Part shown: piece after piece, positions 16,610 through 23,607 of the stretch
Layout of the letters: each line of letters begins with the position of its first letter
Numbering within the stretch: the first letter of the stretch is position 1
Program-made: the position numbers and the translations under genes
Notes under the pieces: generated by a model
The model's input: the letters and a program-made list of their open reading frames with translations, nothing else
Database searches by the model: none
What the model was told of the DNA's origin: nothing
From: Solirubrobacterales bacterium
GTDB lineage: Bacteria > Actinomycetota > Thermoleophilia > Solirubrobacterales > Solirubrobacteraceae
Length of the DNA stretch: 51,173 nucleotides
Direction of reading: 5' to 3'
Assembly: GCA_019240655.1 (NCBI GenBank)
Contig: JAFAXX010000186.1
Coordinates: 1 to 51,173, forward strand

Positions 16610-17876
16610 GCACCTCGCCGCCGCGATTCGGGATCACCACGAGCATGCTCCGCCGCGCGCGCTCGCCCTCGGGCCGCACCGGACGAAGCCTCAGTTGCGC
16701 CGCCACGCGCAGCACCTCGCGCATCTCCATCTCGGCGAACGGCGCCCCCGCGCAGCGCCGCACGCCGCCGCCGAACGGGATCCACGACAGGCCGCTCGGC
16801 GTCGCTCCCTCGAGCCAGCGCTCGGGACGAAACGCCGCCGCGTCGGGCCACAAATCCGCCCGGCGCATCGCCAGCCAGAGGCAGGCGGCGACCTGGATGC
16901 CGGCCGGCAGCGCCAGGCCGGCGATTCGCACCGGCGCGAGCAGCCGGCGCGGGGCGATGGTCAAGGCGGGACGGACGCGGAGCGCCTCCCTGACCACAGC
17001 GTCGAGGTAGGCGGGATCACCCTCGGCCAGCCGCGCGTGCACCGCCGGATGCCGGGCCAGGCGCTCGAACGCCCACGCCAGCGCGGCGGCCGAGCTGTCG
17101 TGACCGCCGACCAGGAGCGCCACCAGCTGGTCTCGGATGTGCCGGTCCGTCGGGGACCGGCCGTGTTCGTCGCGCGCCTCGAGCAGGAGCTCGAGCAGCG
17201 AATCGCCGCGCGGTTGCGCTCGCCGGCGCGCCACCAGCTCGAGCAGCAGGGTGTCGAAGCGCTCGACCGCCAGGCGGAACCGGCCCCACGGGCTGCGCGG
17301 CCCGAGGTCGCGCCGGATCAGCACCATGCCCAGGACCTGCGGAAGCGAGCGGACGCCTTCGAGGGTCTCGTCGATGACCCCCCGCAGCGCCCGGACCTGG
17401 GCGTCGTCGTGGGCGCCGAACACCACGCGGAGGATGACCTCGAGGGTCAGCTCACGCATCCGCGCGAGCGTGTTGACGCGGCCGCTCCAGCTCATCAGCT
17501 CCCGCTCGGCGAGATCCGCGATCATCGGCCGGAACGCCCGCATCCGCTCGCCGTGAAACGGACGCTGCAAAAGCCGGCGCTCGCGCAGGTGGTCCTCGCC
17601 GTCGAGAAGCAAAATCGAGTGCGGCCCGGCGAACGGGCGCAGGAACTCCCAGCTCTGCCCCGCCGGCGCGATCGCGGGGTCGAGTCCGAACACCTCCCGC
17701 ACGGCGTCGGGACCCGAGAACAGGACCATTGGCTCGTCGGTCCAGAACGTGCGGATCGTCACCGGATCGCCGAACTGCTCGTGGACGCCACGCAGGAACG
17801 CCGCCGGGCGCACCATCCAAGCCACCGTCTGCCAGACGGCCGGCGCCCGTGGACCGGGTGGCAGGCTGGGCCCCAT
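16599..17876 (-). CDS. Cytochrome P450
   Basis: The 425-residue protein has all P450 landmarks: proline-rich L-P-P-G-P-R start, I-helix L-V-G-G-H-D-S-S near residue 235, the K-helix E-A-L-R (ExxR), and the heme loop F-G-G-G-V-R-R-C-A-G-A-P with the thiolate Cys at about residue 375. The oxygen-activating Thr of the I-helix is Ser here. It resembles soluble bacterial monooxygenases of fatty acids, terpenes or sterols. The ATG at 17876 is chosen because TAGACT lies eight bases upstream and the family starts at this Pro-rich motif. No ferredoxin or reductase gene is nearby. Confidence 0.92.
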   Translation of the reverse strand: MGPSLPPGPRAPAVWQTVAWMVRPAAFLRGVHEQFGDPVTIRTFWTDEPMVLFSGPDAVREVFGLDPAIAPAGQSWEFLRPFAGPHSILLLDGEDHLRERRLLQRPFHGERMRAFRPMIADLAERELMSWSGRVNTLARMRELTLEVILRVVFGAHDDAQVRALRGVIDETLEGVRSLPQVLGMVLIRRDLGPRSPWGRFRLAVERFDTLLLELVARRRAQPRGDSLLELLLEARDEHGRSPTDRHIRDQLVALLVGGHDSSAAALAWAFERLARHPAVHARLAEGDPAYLDAVVREALRVRPALTIAPRRLLAPVRIAGLALPAGIQVAACLWLAMRRADLWPDAAAFRPERWLEGATPSGLSWIPFGGGVRRCAGAPFAEMEMREVLRVAAQLRLRPVRPEGERARRSMLVVIPNRGGEVLIG

Positions 17877-17884
17877 GGCCGGGC

Positions 17885-17890
17885 AGTCTA
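17885..17890 (-). promoter_or_regulatory. -10 element for leaderless P450 transcript
   Basis: TAGACT on the minus strand ends eight bases before the P450 ATG; no Shine-Dalgarno is present. Confidence 0.45.
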
Positions 17891-17961
17891 AGTCCGGACT
17901 GGCGCGGCGGCGGCCAGATCCCGGGAGGCGCATCCGCGGGCGACATCCGGCCGGGCCGTGT

Positions 17962-17967
17962 TACCGT
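17962..17967 (+). promoter_or_regulatory. -10 element for leaderless TOPRIM transcript
   Basis: TACCGT ends eight bases before GTG 17976, which argues for that start over GTG 17958. Confidence 0.45.
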
Positions 17968-17975
17968 CGCGGGTC

Positions 17976-18590
17976 GTGTCCGCCGGCGCGACAGCTGACG
18001 CCGTCGAGCGGCCGACCGGCTCCGGTCCCGCCGCCGTGGTGATCGTCGAGGGCGCCAGCGACGGCGCCGCGCTCGCCGCCCTGGCCGCGCGGCGGGGTGT
18101 GAAGCTCGCGGCAGAAGGGATCGAGCTGCTCGCGCTCGGCGGGTACGGGAACCTCGGCCGCGAGCTCGAGCGCCTGGCGCCACGGCGCTCGGAAATCCGC
18201 TTGGCGGGCCTCTGCGACGCCGCGGAGGCGCCTCACCTCCGCCGCGCCCTCGCGCGGGCGGGGTTCGGCGCGAACCTGACCGTCGCCGAGATGGAGCGGC
18301 TCGGCTTCTACCTCTGCGTGGCCGATCTCGAGGACGAGCTGATCCGAGCGCTCGGGCCTGCGGAGGTGCAGGCCGTCCTCGCCGCCGAGGGTGACCTGCC
18401 GTCGTTTCGAACCTTCCAGAATCAGCCCGCCCAGCGAGGGCGACCGGTCGAACGCCAGCTGCGGCGGTTCATGGGCACCCAGGCCGGCCGGAAGGCCAAG
18501 TACGCTCGCCGGCTCGTCGATGCGCTCGATCTCGACCGGGCGCCGCGGCCGCTCGACGGTGCGCTGGCTCACGTCCGCGGCGGCGACTGA
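17976..18590 (+). CDS. TOPRIM-domain protein, OLD-nuclease-like
   Basis: This 204-residue protein has a TOPRIM-like first half: V-V-I-V-E-G-A-S-D-G-A-A-L with the conserved Glu, a G-G-Y-G-N strand turn, and L-C-D-A-A-E in place of the usual D-x-D. TOPRIM domains bind Mg2+ in topoisomerases, primases and OLD nucleases. Here no ATPase or other domain is attached, which suggests a stand-alone member. The second half is helical with a basic end (G-R-K-A-K-Y-A-R-R-L). It is followed after four bases by a spermidine-synthase-like gene, probably in the same transcript. The divergent P450 start lies 99 bases away. Confidence 0.6.
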   Translation: MSAGATADAVERPTGSGPAAVVIVEGASDGAALAALAARRGVKLAAEGIELLALGGYGNLGRELERLAPRRSEIRLAGLCDAAEAPHLRRALARAGFGANLTVAEMERLGFYLCVADLEDELIRALGPAEVQAVLAAEGDLPSFRTFQNQPAQRGRPVERQLRRFMGTQAGRKAKYARRLVDALDLDRAPRPLDGALAHVRGGD

Positions 18591-18594
18591 CGGA

Positions 18595-19437
18595 ATGTCG
18601 CGCGCCCGTGCCGTCCCCCGGATCCTCGCCCGGCGCGGCGACCTGGTCGTCGAGCGCGATCCCCGGCGTCCGTCCGGCCGGCTGCTGCGCTGCGGCGACA
18701 TGGACGCCTCCTACGTCGATCTGGCCGACCCCGGCCACCTCGAGTTCGACTACCTGCGCTGGATGCGGAAGGTTCTCGGGGCGGCCCGTGCGCGCCGGGT
18801 TCTCCATGTCGGCGGCGGGGCGTGCGCGCTCGCGCGCACGCTGGCGGCCGCCGACCCTGGCGGACGCCAGGAGGTCTGCGAGATCGACCCCCACGTCCTG
18901 GCGCTCGCCCGCGAGCACTGCGGGCTCCGCCGCGCGCCCGGGCTCCACGTCCGGCAAGCCGACGGGCGGGCGTTCATCGCCGTCCAACCCGACGCGAGCT
19001 GGGACGCCGTCGTGATCGACGCGTTCGTCGGCGCGGTCCTCCCGCCGCGGTTGATCACCGCGCAGGCGCTCCTCGACGTGGCCCGGGTCGCGCGGTTGGC
19101 GCTGGTCAACGTGGTCGACGACCGCCCCGCGCACGTGGTCCGGGCGGTCGCCGGAGGCCTCGCCGCCGCCTACCCGCGGGTGTGGGGCCTGGGTGCCCGC
19201 GCGGGCAACAACACGGTGGTGGTCGGCTGTGCGGCCGATCTCGACCTGGACCTTGACCGGATCGCCGCCGATGCCGCCGCCGACCCCTCGCCGGCCAGGC
19301 TCACCGCCCCCGCCGCGATGACGCGGCTGATGTCCGGCAGCCCCGCGCTGCGCGACGAGGGGCTGACCGCCCTCGCGGCGAGCGCCCCAAGAACGCTGAC
19401 CGCCCCCGCGGCGAGCGCCCCAAGAACCACAACGTGA
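18595..19437 (+). CDS. Spermidine-synthase-like methyltransferase-fold protein
   Basis: The 280-residue product resembles the catalytic domain of polyamine synthases: M-D-A-S-Y-V-D, V-L-H-V-G-G-G-A-C-A-L-A (nucleotide-like motif I), C-E-I-D-P-H-V with the ribose-binding Asp, and W-D-A-V-V-I-D-A-F-V-G near the active site. Spermidine synthase itself has a D-D/Y substrate pair here, so a different acceptor is likely. The C-terminus carries two 11-residue repeats encoded by a 33-bp tandem duplication. It starts four bases after the TOPRIM gene. Confidence 0.75.
   Translation: MSRARAVPRILARRGDLVVERDPRRPSGRLLRCGDMDASYVDLADPGHLEFDYLRWMRKVLGAARARRVLHVGGGACALARTLAAADPGGRQEVCEIDPHVLALAREHCGLRRAPGLHVRQADGRAFIAVQPDASWDAVVIDAFVGAVLPPRLITAQALLDVARVARLALVNVVDDRPAHVVRAVAGGLAAAYPRVWGLGARAGNNTVVVGCAADLDLDLDRIAADAAADPSPARLTAPAAMTRLMSGSPALRDEGLTALAASAPRTLTAPAASAPRTTT
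19362..19427. repeat. 33-bp tandem duplication, in frame
   Basis: Two copies, 19362-19394 and 19395-19427, begin GCTGACCGCC and differ at one base. They encode two copies of an 11-residue Ala/Pro-rich segment at the C-terminus of the spermidine-synthase-like protein. Confidence 0.9.
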
Positions 19438-19465
19438 AAACGCGCGCGGCGCCGCCGGGGCCGAT

Positions 19466-20089
19466 TCAGGTTGTGGACGCACCTGACTCAGCCCCGTCGC
19501 CGGCGAACGCCTCGTCGAGGCAGCGGAGCAGATAGCCGTGGCGCAATAGGCGCTCGATCCGCTCGCGGCCGAACTCGCGCCAGCTGAGCGCCTCCGAGGC
19601 CTGGCTGCGCTGCAACGATCTCGTGGCGGTGGCCACGAACGCCCTCCAGATCTCCTGCGGCAGGGTCATCGCCGAGGCGAAATCGTGCACGGCGATCCAC
19701 TCGAGCCGGTCGACCAGCGCGCCCGCCGCGGCGGGATCGCGGCTCAGCCGCGCGAGCTCGAAGGGCGGACCCGGCGCGAACGACTCCGGCGGCGGCGAAG
19801 GCTGCTCGGTCGGGGCCGCCACGACGGCGCGCGCGGCGTAGCCGATCCGCGCCACTCCGGTGAACGCGTCCCGGGCGTCGTCTCCCTCGCGCCCGGGCGC
19901 GGCCGTCTCGCGCTCGGCGATCCGCGCCGCCAGCGCGGTCGTCGGCGGGCTGAGAAGTCCCGGCTGCCGGGCGAGCTCCTCGGCGGCGCCCCACACCTCC
20001 CGGACCCAGCGGCGGCCGTCGGCCGATAGTGAGCGGTGCAGCTCGCGGCTGGTCCGCCGCCACGTTTGCCGCCGCGCCCCCCCGGTCAT
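19466..20089 (-). CDS. Hypothetical protein, 207 residues
   Basis: I do not recognise a family. The product is helical and charged, with no signal peptide or membrane segment, and a conserved-looking middle (A-G-A-L-V-D-R-L-E-W-I-A-V-H-D-F-A-S-A-M) followed by W-R-A-F-V-A-T-A. The end is Glu/Arg-rich with L-L-R-H-G-Y-L-L-R-C-L. Third-position GC bias supports this frame on the minus strand. It starts 33 bases after the HD-GYP stop. An ATG-started 7-codon frame (20109 to 20086) ends by overlapping its ATG. Confidence 0.6.
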   Translation of the reverse strand: MTGGARRQTWRRTSRELHRSLSADGRRWVREVWGAAEELARQPGLLSPPTTALAARIAERETAAPGREGDDARDAFTGVARIGYAARAVVAAPTEQPSPPPESFAPGPPFELARLSRDPAAAGALVDRLEWIAVHDFASAMTLPQEIWRAFVATATRSLQRSQASEALSWREFGRERIERLLRHGYLLRCLDEAFAGDGAESGASTT

Positions 20090-20109
20090 CGCCGCGCCCC
20101 CGCCAGCAT
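20086..20109 (-). CDS. Possible 7-codon leader frame
   Basis: ATG at 20109 is followed by six sense codons (M-L-A-G-A-R-R) and a TGA that overlaps the ATG of the next gene (ATGA). TACGGT ends six bases before it, at 20116-20121. This could be a leaderless mini-cistron coupling translation of the unknown gene, or coincidence. Confidence 0.2.
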   Translation of the reverse strand: MLAGARR

Positions 20110-20121
20110 CAGCTCACCGTA

Positions 20122-21501
20122 TCAGCGAGCGACGGTTCGCCGCGCGCGCCTCGAGGAGACCTCGAGGCCCGCGCGCGGATCGCGGACGGTGGCCTCCAGC
20201 GCGGCGAAGGCGTCCGCGTCGAGGCGCCGCGGCACATCGGCGCGGATGATCTCGAGCGCGCGGGCCGCGTCGAACGCCGCGCGGTAGGGCCGCGCGGCCG
20301 TGAGCGCCTCGTAGACGTCGCTCACGGCGAGGATCCGCATCGGAGGACTGAGCTCGTCGCCGCCCCAACCGAACGGGTATCCCCCTCCGTCGAGGCGCTC
20401 GTGGTGCGCGCCGGCAATCTCCGAGAGATCGCTGAAGCCGGGCACCCGCTCGAGGATGCCCCGCGTCAGCTCCGGATGTCGTTTGATCGCCGCGCGCTCG
20501 GCGTCGGTCAGCCGCCCGCGCTTGTCGAGGATCCGGTTGGAGACGCCGAGCTTTCCGATGTCGTGCAGCCGAGCTGCCCGGCGCAGGTCGCGCCGCGCGC
20601 TCGCCGCGAGCCCGAGGCGCTCGGCGATGCCGGCGGCGATCGCCGACGTCCGGTCGGAGTGACGATGCGTCCATGGCGACTTGGCGTCGATGATCAACGC
20701 GAAGGCATCGGCGATCCGGTCGAGCTCGCCCTCGTCGGCCAGCATGGTCCGGCCGGGCGGCTCGACCGCCGAGAGGTCCGGCTCGTCGAGGGCGGCCCAG
20801 AACTCCGCATCGGCGCGGAAGGCGCCGAGGGTCTCGACCAGCGCCGGGTCGAACCAGCGCCCGCTTCGCTTCTCCGCGGTGCGGTAGCCCGCGTCGAGCC
20901 CGCGCGCGGTATAGAACACCTCGACCGTCTGCGCGAGGCAGAGAATCCGAGCGGCGAGCGGGATCTCTGCCCCGCGGAGTCCGCGCGGCTGGCCGTTTCC
21001 GTCCCAATGCTCATCGAGGGCGCGGATCGCTTCGGCGGTCGCCGGTGAGAATCCGAGCATCCGGGCGATCTCCGCGCCTCGCTCGCACCGTGCCGCCATC
21101 AACGACCGGGTCACATCGTGCTCCGCCCCGATCGCCCTCAGCCGCTGTACCCGCTCTCCGAGCGAACCGCCCGGCGCGACCACGCGCAGCGACCAGGCGA
21201 ACGCCGGAATCGGCCGCGCCCAGTCCACGAGCTTCGAGGTCCGCTTGGCGGTGTGATCGTCGGCGCCGAACAGCGCCGCCATTCGGGCCGCGTTGGCCGA
21301 GCATCCCGCGTCCTTGAGCAGCAGGGCGTAGAACAGATCCGACCGCGTCGCGGCGTCGAGCTCGAGCTCCTCGGCCAGGCGCATTCCGATCAGGCACGAG
21401 CGCTGGGCGTGTCCGGGCGGCTCGCCCTCGGCGATGTCGAGCGCATGAGACAACGCTCCGAGCAGCTCTGAGGCGGCGATCTCGCGGGGCCTCACCGGCA
21501 C
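20122..21501 (-). CDS. Tandem HD-GYP phosphodiesterase-like protein
   Basis: The 459-residue protein has two HD-GYP-like halves. The second is intact: L-H-D-I-G-K near residue 311, the downstream H-P and H-H pairs and L-D-G-G-G-Y-P near 371, the motif set of cyclic-di-GMP phosphodiesterases. The first, residues 30-200, keeps the layout but has K-D where H-D is expected (about residue 65) and W-D-G-N-G-Q-P in place of the GYP loop, so it is probably not catalytic and may sense or dimerise. GTG 21501 is chosen because GATACT ends six bases upstream. It is divergent from the LigD-type gene. Confidence 0.82.
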   Translation of the reverse strand: MPVRPREIAASELLGALSHALDIAEGEPPGHAQRSCLIGMRLAEELELDAATRSDLFYALLLKDAGCSANAARMAALFGADDHTAKRTSKLVDWARPIPAFAWSLRVVAPGGSLGERVQRLRAIGAEHDVTRSLMAARCERGAEIARMLGFSPATAEAIRALDEHWDGNGQPRGLRGAEIPLAARILCLAQTVEVFYTARGLDAGYRTAEKRSGRWFDPALVETLGAFRADAEFWAALDEPDLSAVEPPGRTMLADEGELDRIADAFALIIDAKSPWTHRHSDRTSAIAAGIAERLGLAASARRDLRRAARLHDIGKLGVSNRILDKRGRLTDAERAAIKRHPELTRGILERVPGFSDLSEIAGAHHERLDGGGYPFGWGGDELSPPMRILAVSDVYEALTAARPYRAAFDAARALEIIRADVPRRLDADAFAALEATVRDPRAGLEVSSRRARRTVAR

Positions 21502-21507
21502 CGCCGC

Positions 21508-21513
21508 AGTATC
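21508..21513 (-). promoter_or_regulatory. -10 element for leaderless HD-GYP transcript
   Basis: GATACT on the minus strand ends six bases before GTG 21501. Confidence 0.4.
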
Positions 21514-21579
21514 GCGAATCGACGGGCCGGGCCACGCTGGCCCGAGGTCCGCGGCGGTTGGCGTAGAACTCCACGGAGG

Positions 21580-22644
21580 ATGGCCGACACCGATGCAGTC
21601 ATCGTCGACGCCGGCGGGCGTGAGCTGCGCGTCTCGAATCCCGATCGCGTGATCTTCCCGGCCACCGAACGCTCGGCCGCGCTCACCAAGCTCGACATCG
21701 TCGACTACTACGTAGCTGTCGGCGAGGGCATCATGCGAGCACTCCGGAGTCGACCGACGACGCTCGAGCGCTGGCCGAAGGGCGTCCACCCCGGCATCGT
21801 CCTCTCGACCCGGGAGCGGGCCGGCGGCGACGCCTTCTTCCAGAAGCGCGTCCCGCGGGGAGCGCCGGACTACGTCGAGACGGCGACGATCCAGTTCCCC
21901 AGCGGCCGCTCCGCGGAGGAGGTCTGTCCGACCGAGATCGCGGTGGTCGGCTGGGCGGCGCAGATGGGGACCATCACCTTCCATCCCTGGCCGGTTCGCC
22001 GCGGGGACGTCGACCATCCCGACGAGCTGCGCCTCGACCTCGATCCGCAGCCGGGCACCGACTTCGTCGATGCGGTCGCCGTCGCCGCCGACGCGCGGGC
22101 GCTGCTCGACGAACTCGGCTACGCCGCGTTTCCGAAGACTTCGGGCGGGCGCGGGGTGCATCTGTACATCCGCATCGAGCCGCGCTGGACGTTCACCGAA
22201 GTGCGCCATGCCGCGATCGCGTTCGGTCGCGCGCTCGAACGGCGGCTTCCCGACCACGTGACTACCAACTGGTGGAAGGAGGAGCGCGGGCGGCGCATCT
22301 TCCTGGACTACAACCAGAATGCGCGCGACCGTACGATCGCCAGCGCGTACAGCGTGCGACCGAAGCCGGGGGCGCCGGTCTCCGCACCGGTGAGCTGGGA
22401 GGAGCTCGCGAACGTCGCGCCCGAGGATTTCACCGTCGCCACTATGCCCGCGCGGTTTGCCGAGGTCGGTGATCCGCATGCCGGGATCGACGACGTCGTC
22501 CACTCCCTCAAGCCGCTGCTCGATCTCTACGAGCGGGACGCCGCCGAGGGACGCGGCGACATGCCGTATCCGCCCGACTACCCGAAGATGCCGGGCGAGC
22601 CGAAGCGCGTGCAGCCGTCTCGCGACCGCGACCGGTCGCGATGA
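21580..22644 (+). CDS. LigD-type DNA polymerase/primase domain protein
   Basis: The 354-residue protein is a stand-alone polymerase domain of the LigD family of archaeo-eukaryotic primases used in bacterial non-homologous end joining. It shows Y-Y-V-A-V near the start, F-F-Q-K, L-R-L-D-L-D-P with the catalytic Asp pair, and S-G-G-R-G-V-H-L-Y-I, then Y-N-Q-N-A-R-D-R-T. No ligase or nuclease domain is attached and no ku gene is in the window, so it may work with a LigD elsewhere or act in other repair. Its 3' end converges on exonuclease III with only seven bases between. Confidence 0.92.
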   Translation: MADTDAVIVDAGGRELRVSNPDRVIFPATERSAALTKLDIVDYYVAVGEGIMRALRSRPTTLERWPKGVHPGIVLSTRERAGGDAFFQKRVPRGAPDYVETATIQFPSGRSAEEVCPTEIAVVGWAAQMGTITFHPWPVRRGDVDHPDELRLDLDPQPGTDFVDAVAVAADARALLDELGYAAFPKTSGGRGVHLYIRIEPRWTFTEVRHAAIAFGRALERRLPDHVTTNWWKEERGRRIFLDYNQNARDRTIASAYSVRPKPGAPVSAPVSWEELANVAPEDFTVATMPARFAEVGDPHAGIDDVVHSLKPLLDLYERDAAEGRGDMPYPPDYPKMPGEPKRVQPSRDRDRSR

Positions 22645-22651
22645 CGGGCGG

Positions 22652-23515
22652 TTAGCGCGACTGCGGCAGCTTGACCGAGCCGCCGCGGGCCGCCGGCGCG
22701 GACGGCGGCGGGACCACCGGCCCGATGTCGCCGTCCGGCGCCTCGTCGAGGTCGATGATCACCGGCGCGTGGTCGCTCGGGCCGCGTCCCTTCCGGGCAT
22801 GGCGGTCGACCCACGCCGCGCGCACCCGGCCCGCGACCGGCGTGCCGGCCAGCACGAGGTCGATCCGCATCCCCAGGTCCTGATGGAACATCCCCGCGCG
22901 GTAGTCCCAGTAGGTGAACACGCGCTGGTCCGGCCAGCGCTCGCGCACCACGTCGTGCAGGCCGAGGCGCTGCAGCGCGGCCAGGGCGGCGCGCTCGGTG
23001 GGGGTAACGTGGGTCTGACCGACGTACGCCTCGGGGTCGAATACGTCGACGTCGGTCGGCGCGATGTTCATGTCGCCGCACACCACCGTCGCCTCGGGAC
23101 CCGCCGCGATCGTCTCTCGCAGCGAGGCCAGCCACGCGAGCTTGTAGCGGTAGTGCTCCGAGCCCGGCGTGCGGCCGTTCGGTACGTAGACGCTGAGGAC
23201 CCGGATGCCTCCGCAGGTCGCCGACACCGCCCGCGCCTCCGGCTGGGGGAACCCGGGCGCGCCTGGCAGCCCGGCCACGACTTCCTCGAGCCCCACCCGC
23301 GAGAGGATCGCCACGCCGTTCCACGTCGCCTCGCCGTGGAGCGCGGCCGCGTACCCGCGCTGATCGAGCTCTGCCCCCAGAAGCTCGCGGAAGCCCTCGT
23401 CGGCCAGCTTCGTCTCCTGTAGGCAGACGACGTCAGGCCGGCGCTGGTCCAGCCACGGCAGCAGCCGGGGCAGGCGCTGCTTGATCGAGTTGACGTTCCA
23501 GGTCGCGATCCGCAT
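22652..23515 (-). CDS. xth: Exodeoxyribonuclease III
   Basis: The 287-residue protein matches Xth: M-R-I-A-T-W-N-V-N-S-I start with the metal-binding Asn, L-Q-E-T-K-L with the catalytic Glu, G-D-M-N-I-A-P-T-D-V-D, and S-D-H-A-P-V near the end with the catalytic Asp/His pair. It acts as AP endonuclease and 3' exonuclease in base excision repair. The ATG at 23515 is preferred to GTG 23524 because TACGGT lies seven bases upstream and the family begins M-R-I/K-I-A. It is convergent with the LigD-type gene. Confidence 0.95.
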   Translation of the reverse strand: MRIATWNVNSIKQRLPRLLPWLDQRRPDVVCLQETKLADEGFRELLGAELDQRGYAAALHGEATWNGVAILSRVGLEEVVAGLPGAPGFPQPEARAVSATCGGIRVLSVYVPNGRTPGSEHYRYKLAWLASLRETIAAGPEATVVCGDMNIAPTDVDVFDPEAYVGQTHVTPTERAALAALQRLGLHDVVRERWPDQRVFTYWDYRAGMFHQDLGMRIDLVLAGTPVAGRVRAAWVDRHARKGRGPSDHAPVIIDLDEAPDGDIGPVVPPPSAPAARGGSVKLPQSR

Positions 23516-23522
23516 CGACCCC

Positions 23523-23528
23523 ACCGTA
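23523..23528 (-). promoter_or_regulatory. -10 element for leaderless xth transcript
   Basis: TACGGT ends seven bases before the ATG at 23515. Confidence 0.4.
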
Positions 23529-23607
23529 GCGGCCTAGTGGCTCGGCCGGACGGCGCCACGTCGACTCCGCGGTGGGACCGCTGGCTTCCCGCCGCTGTAT
23601 CAGGCCG

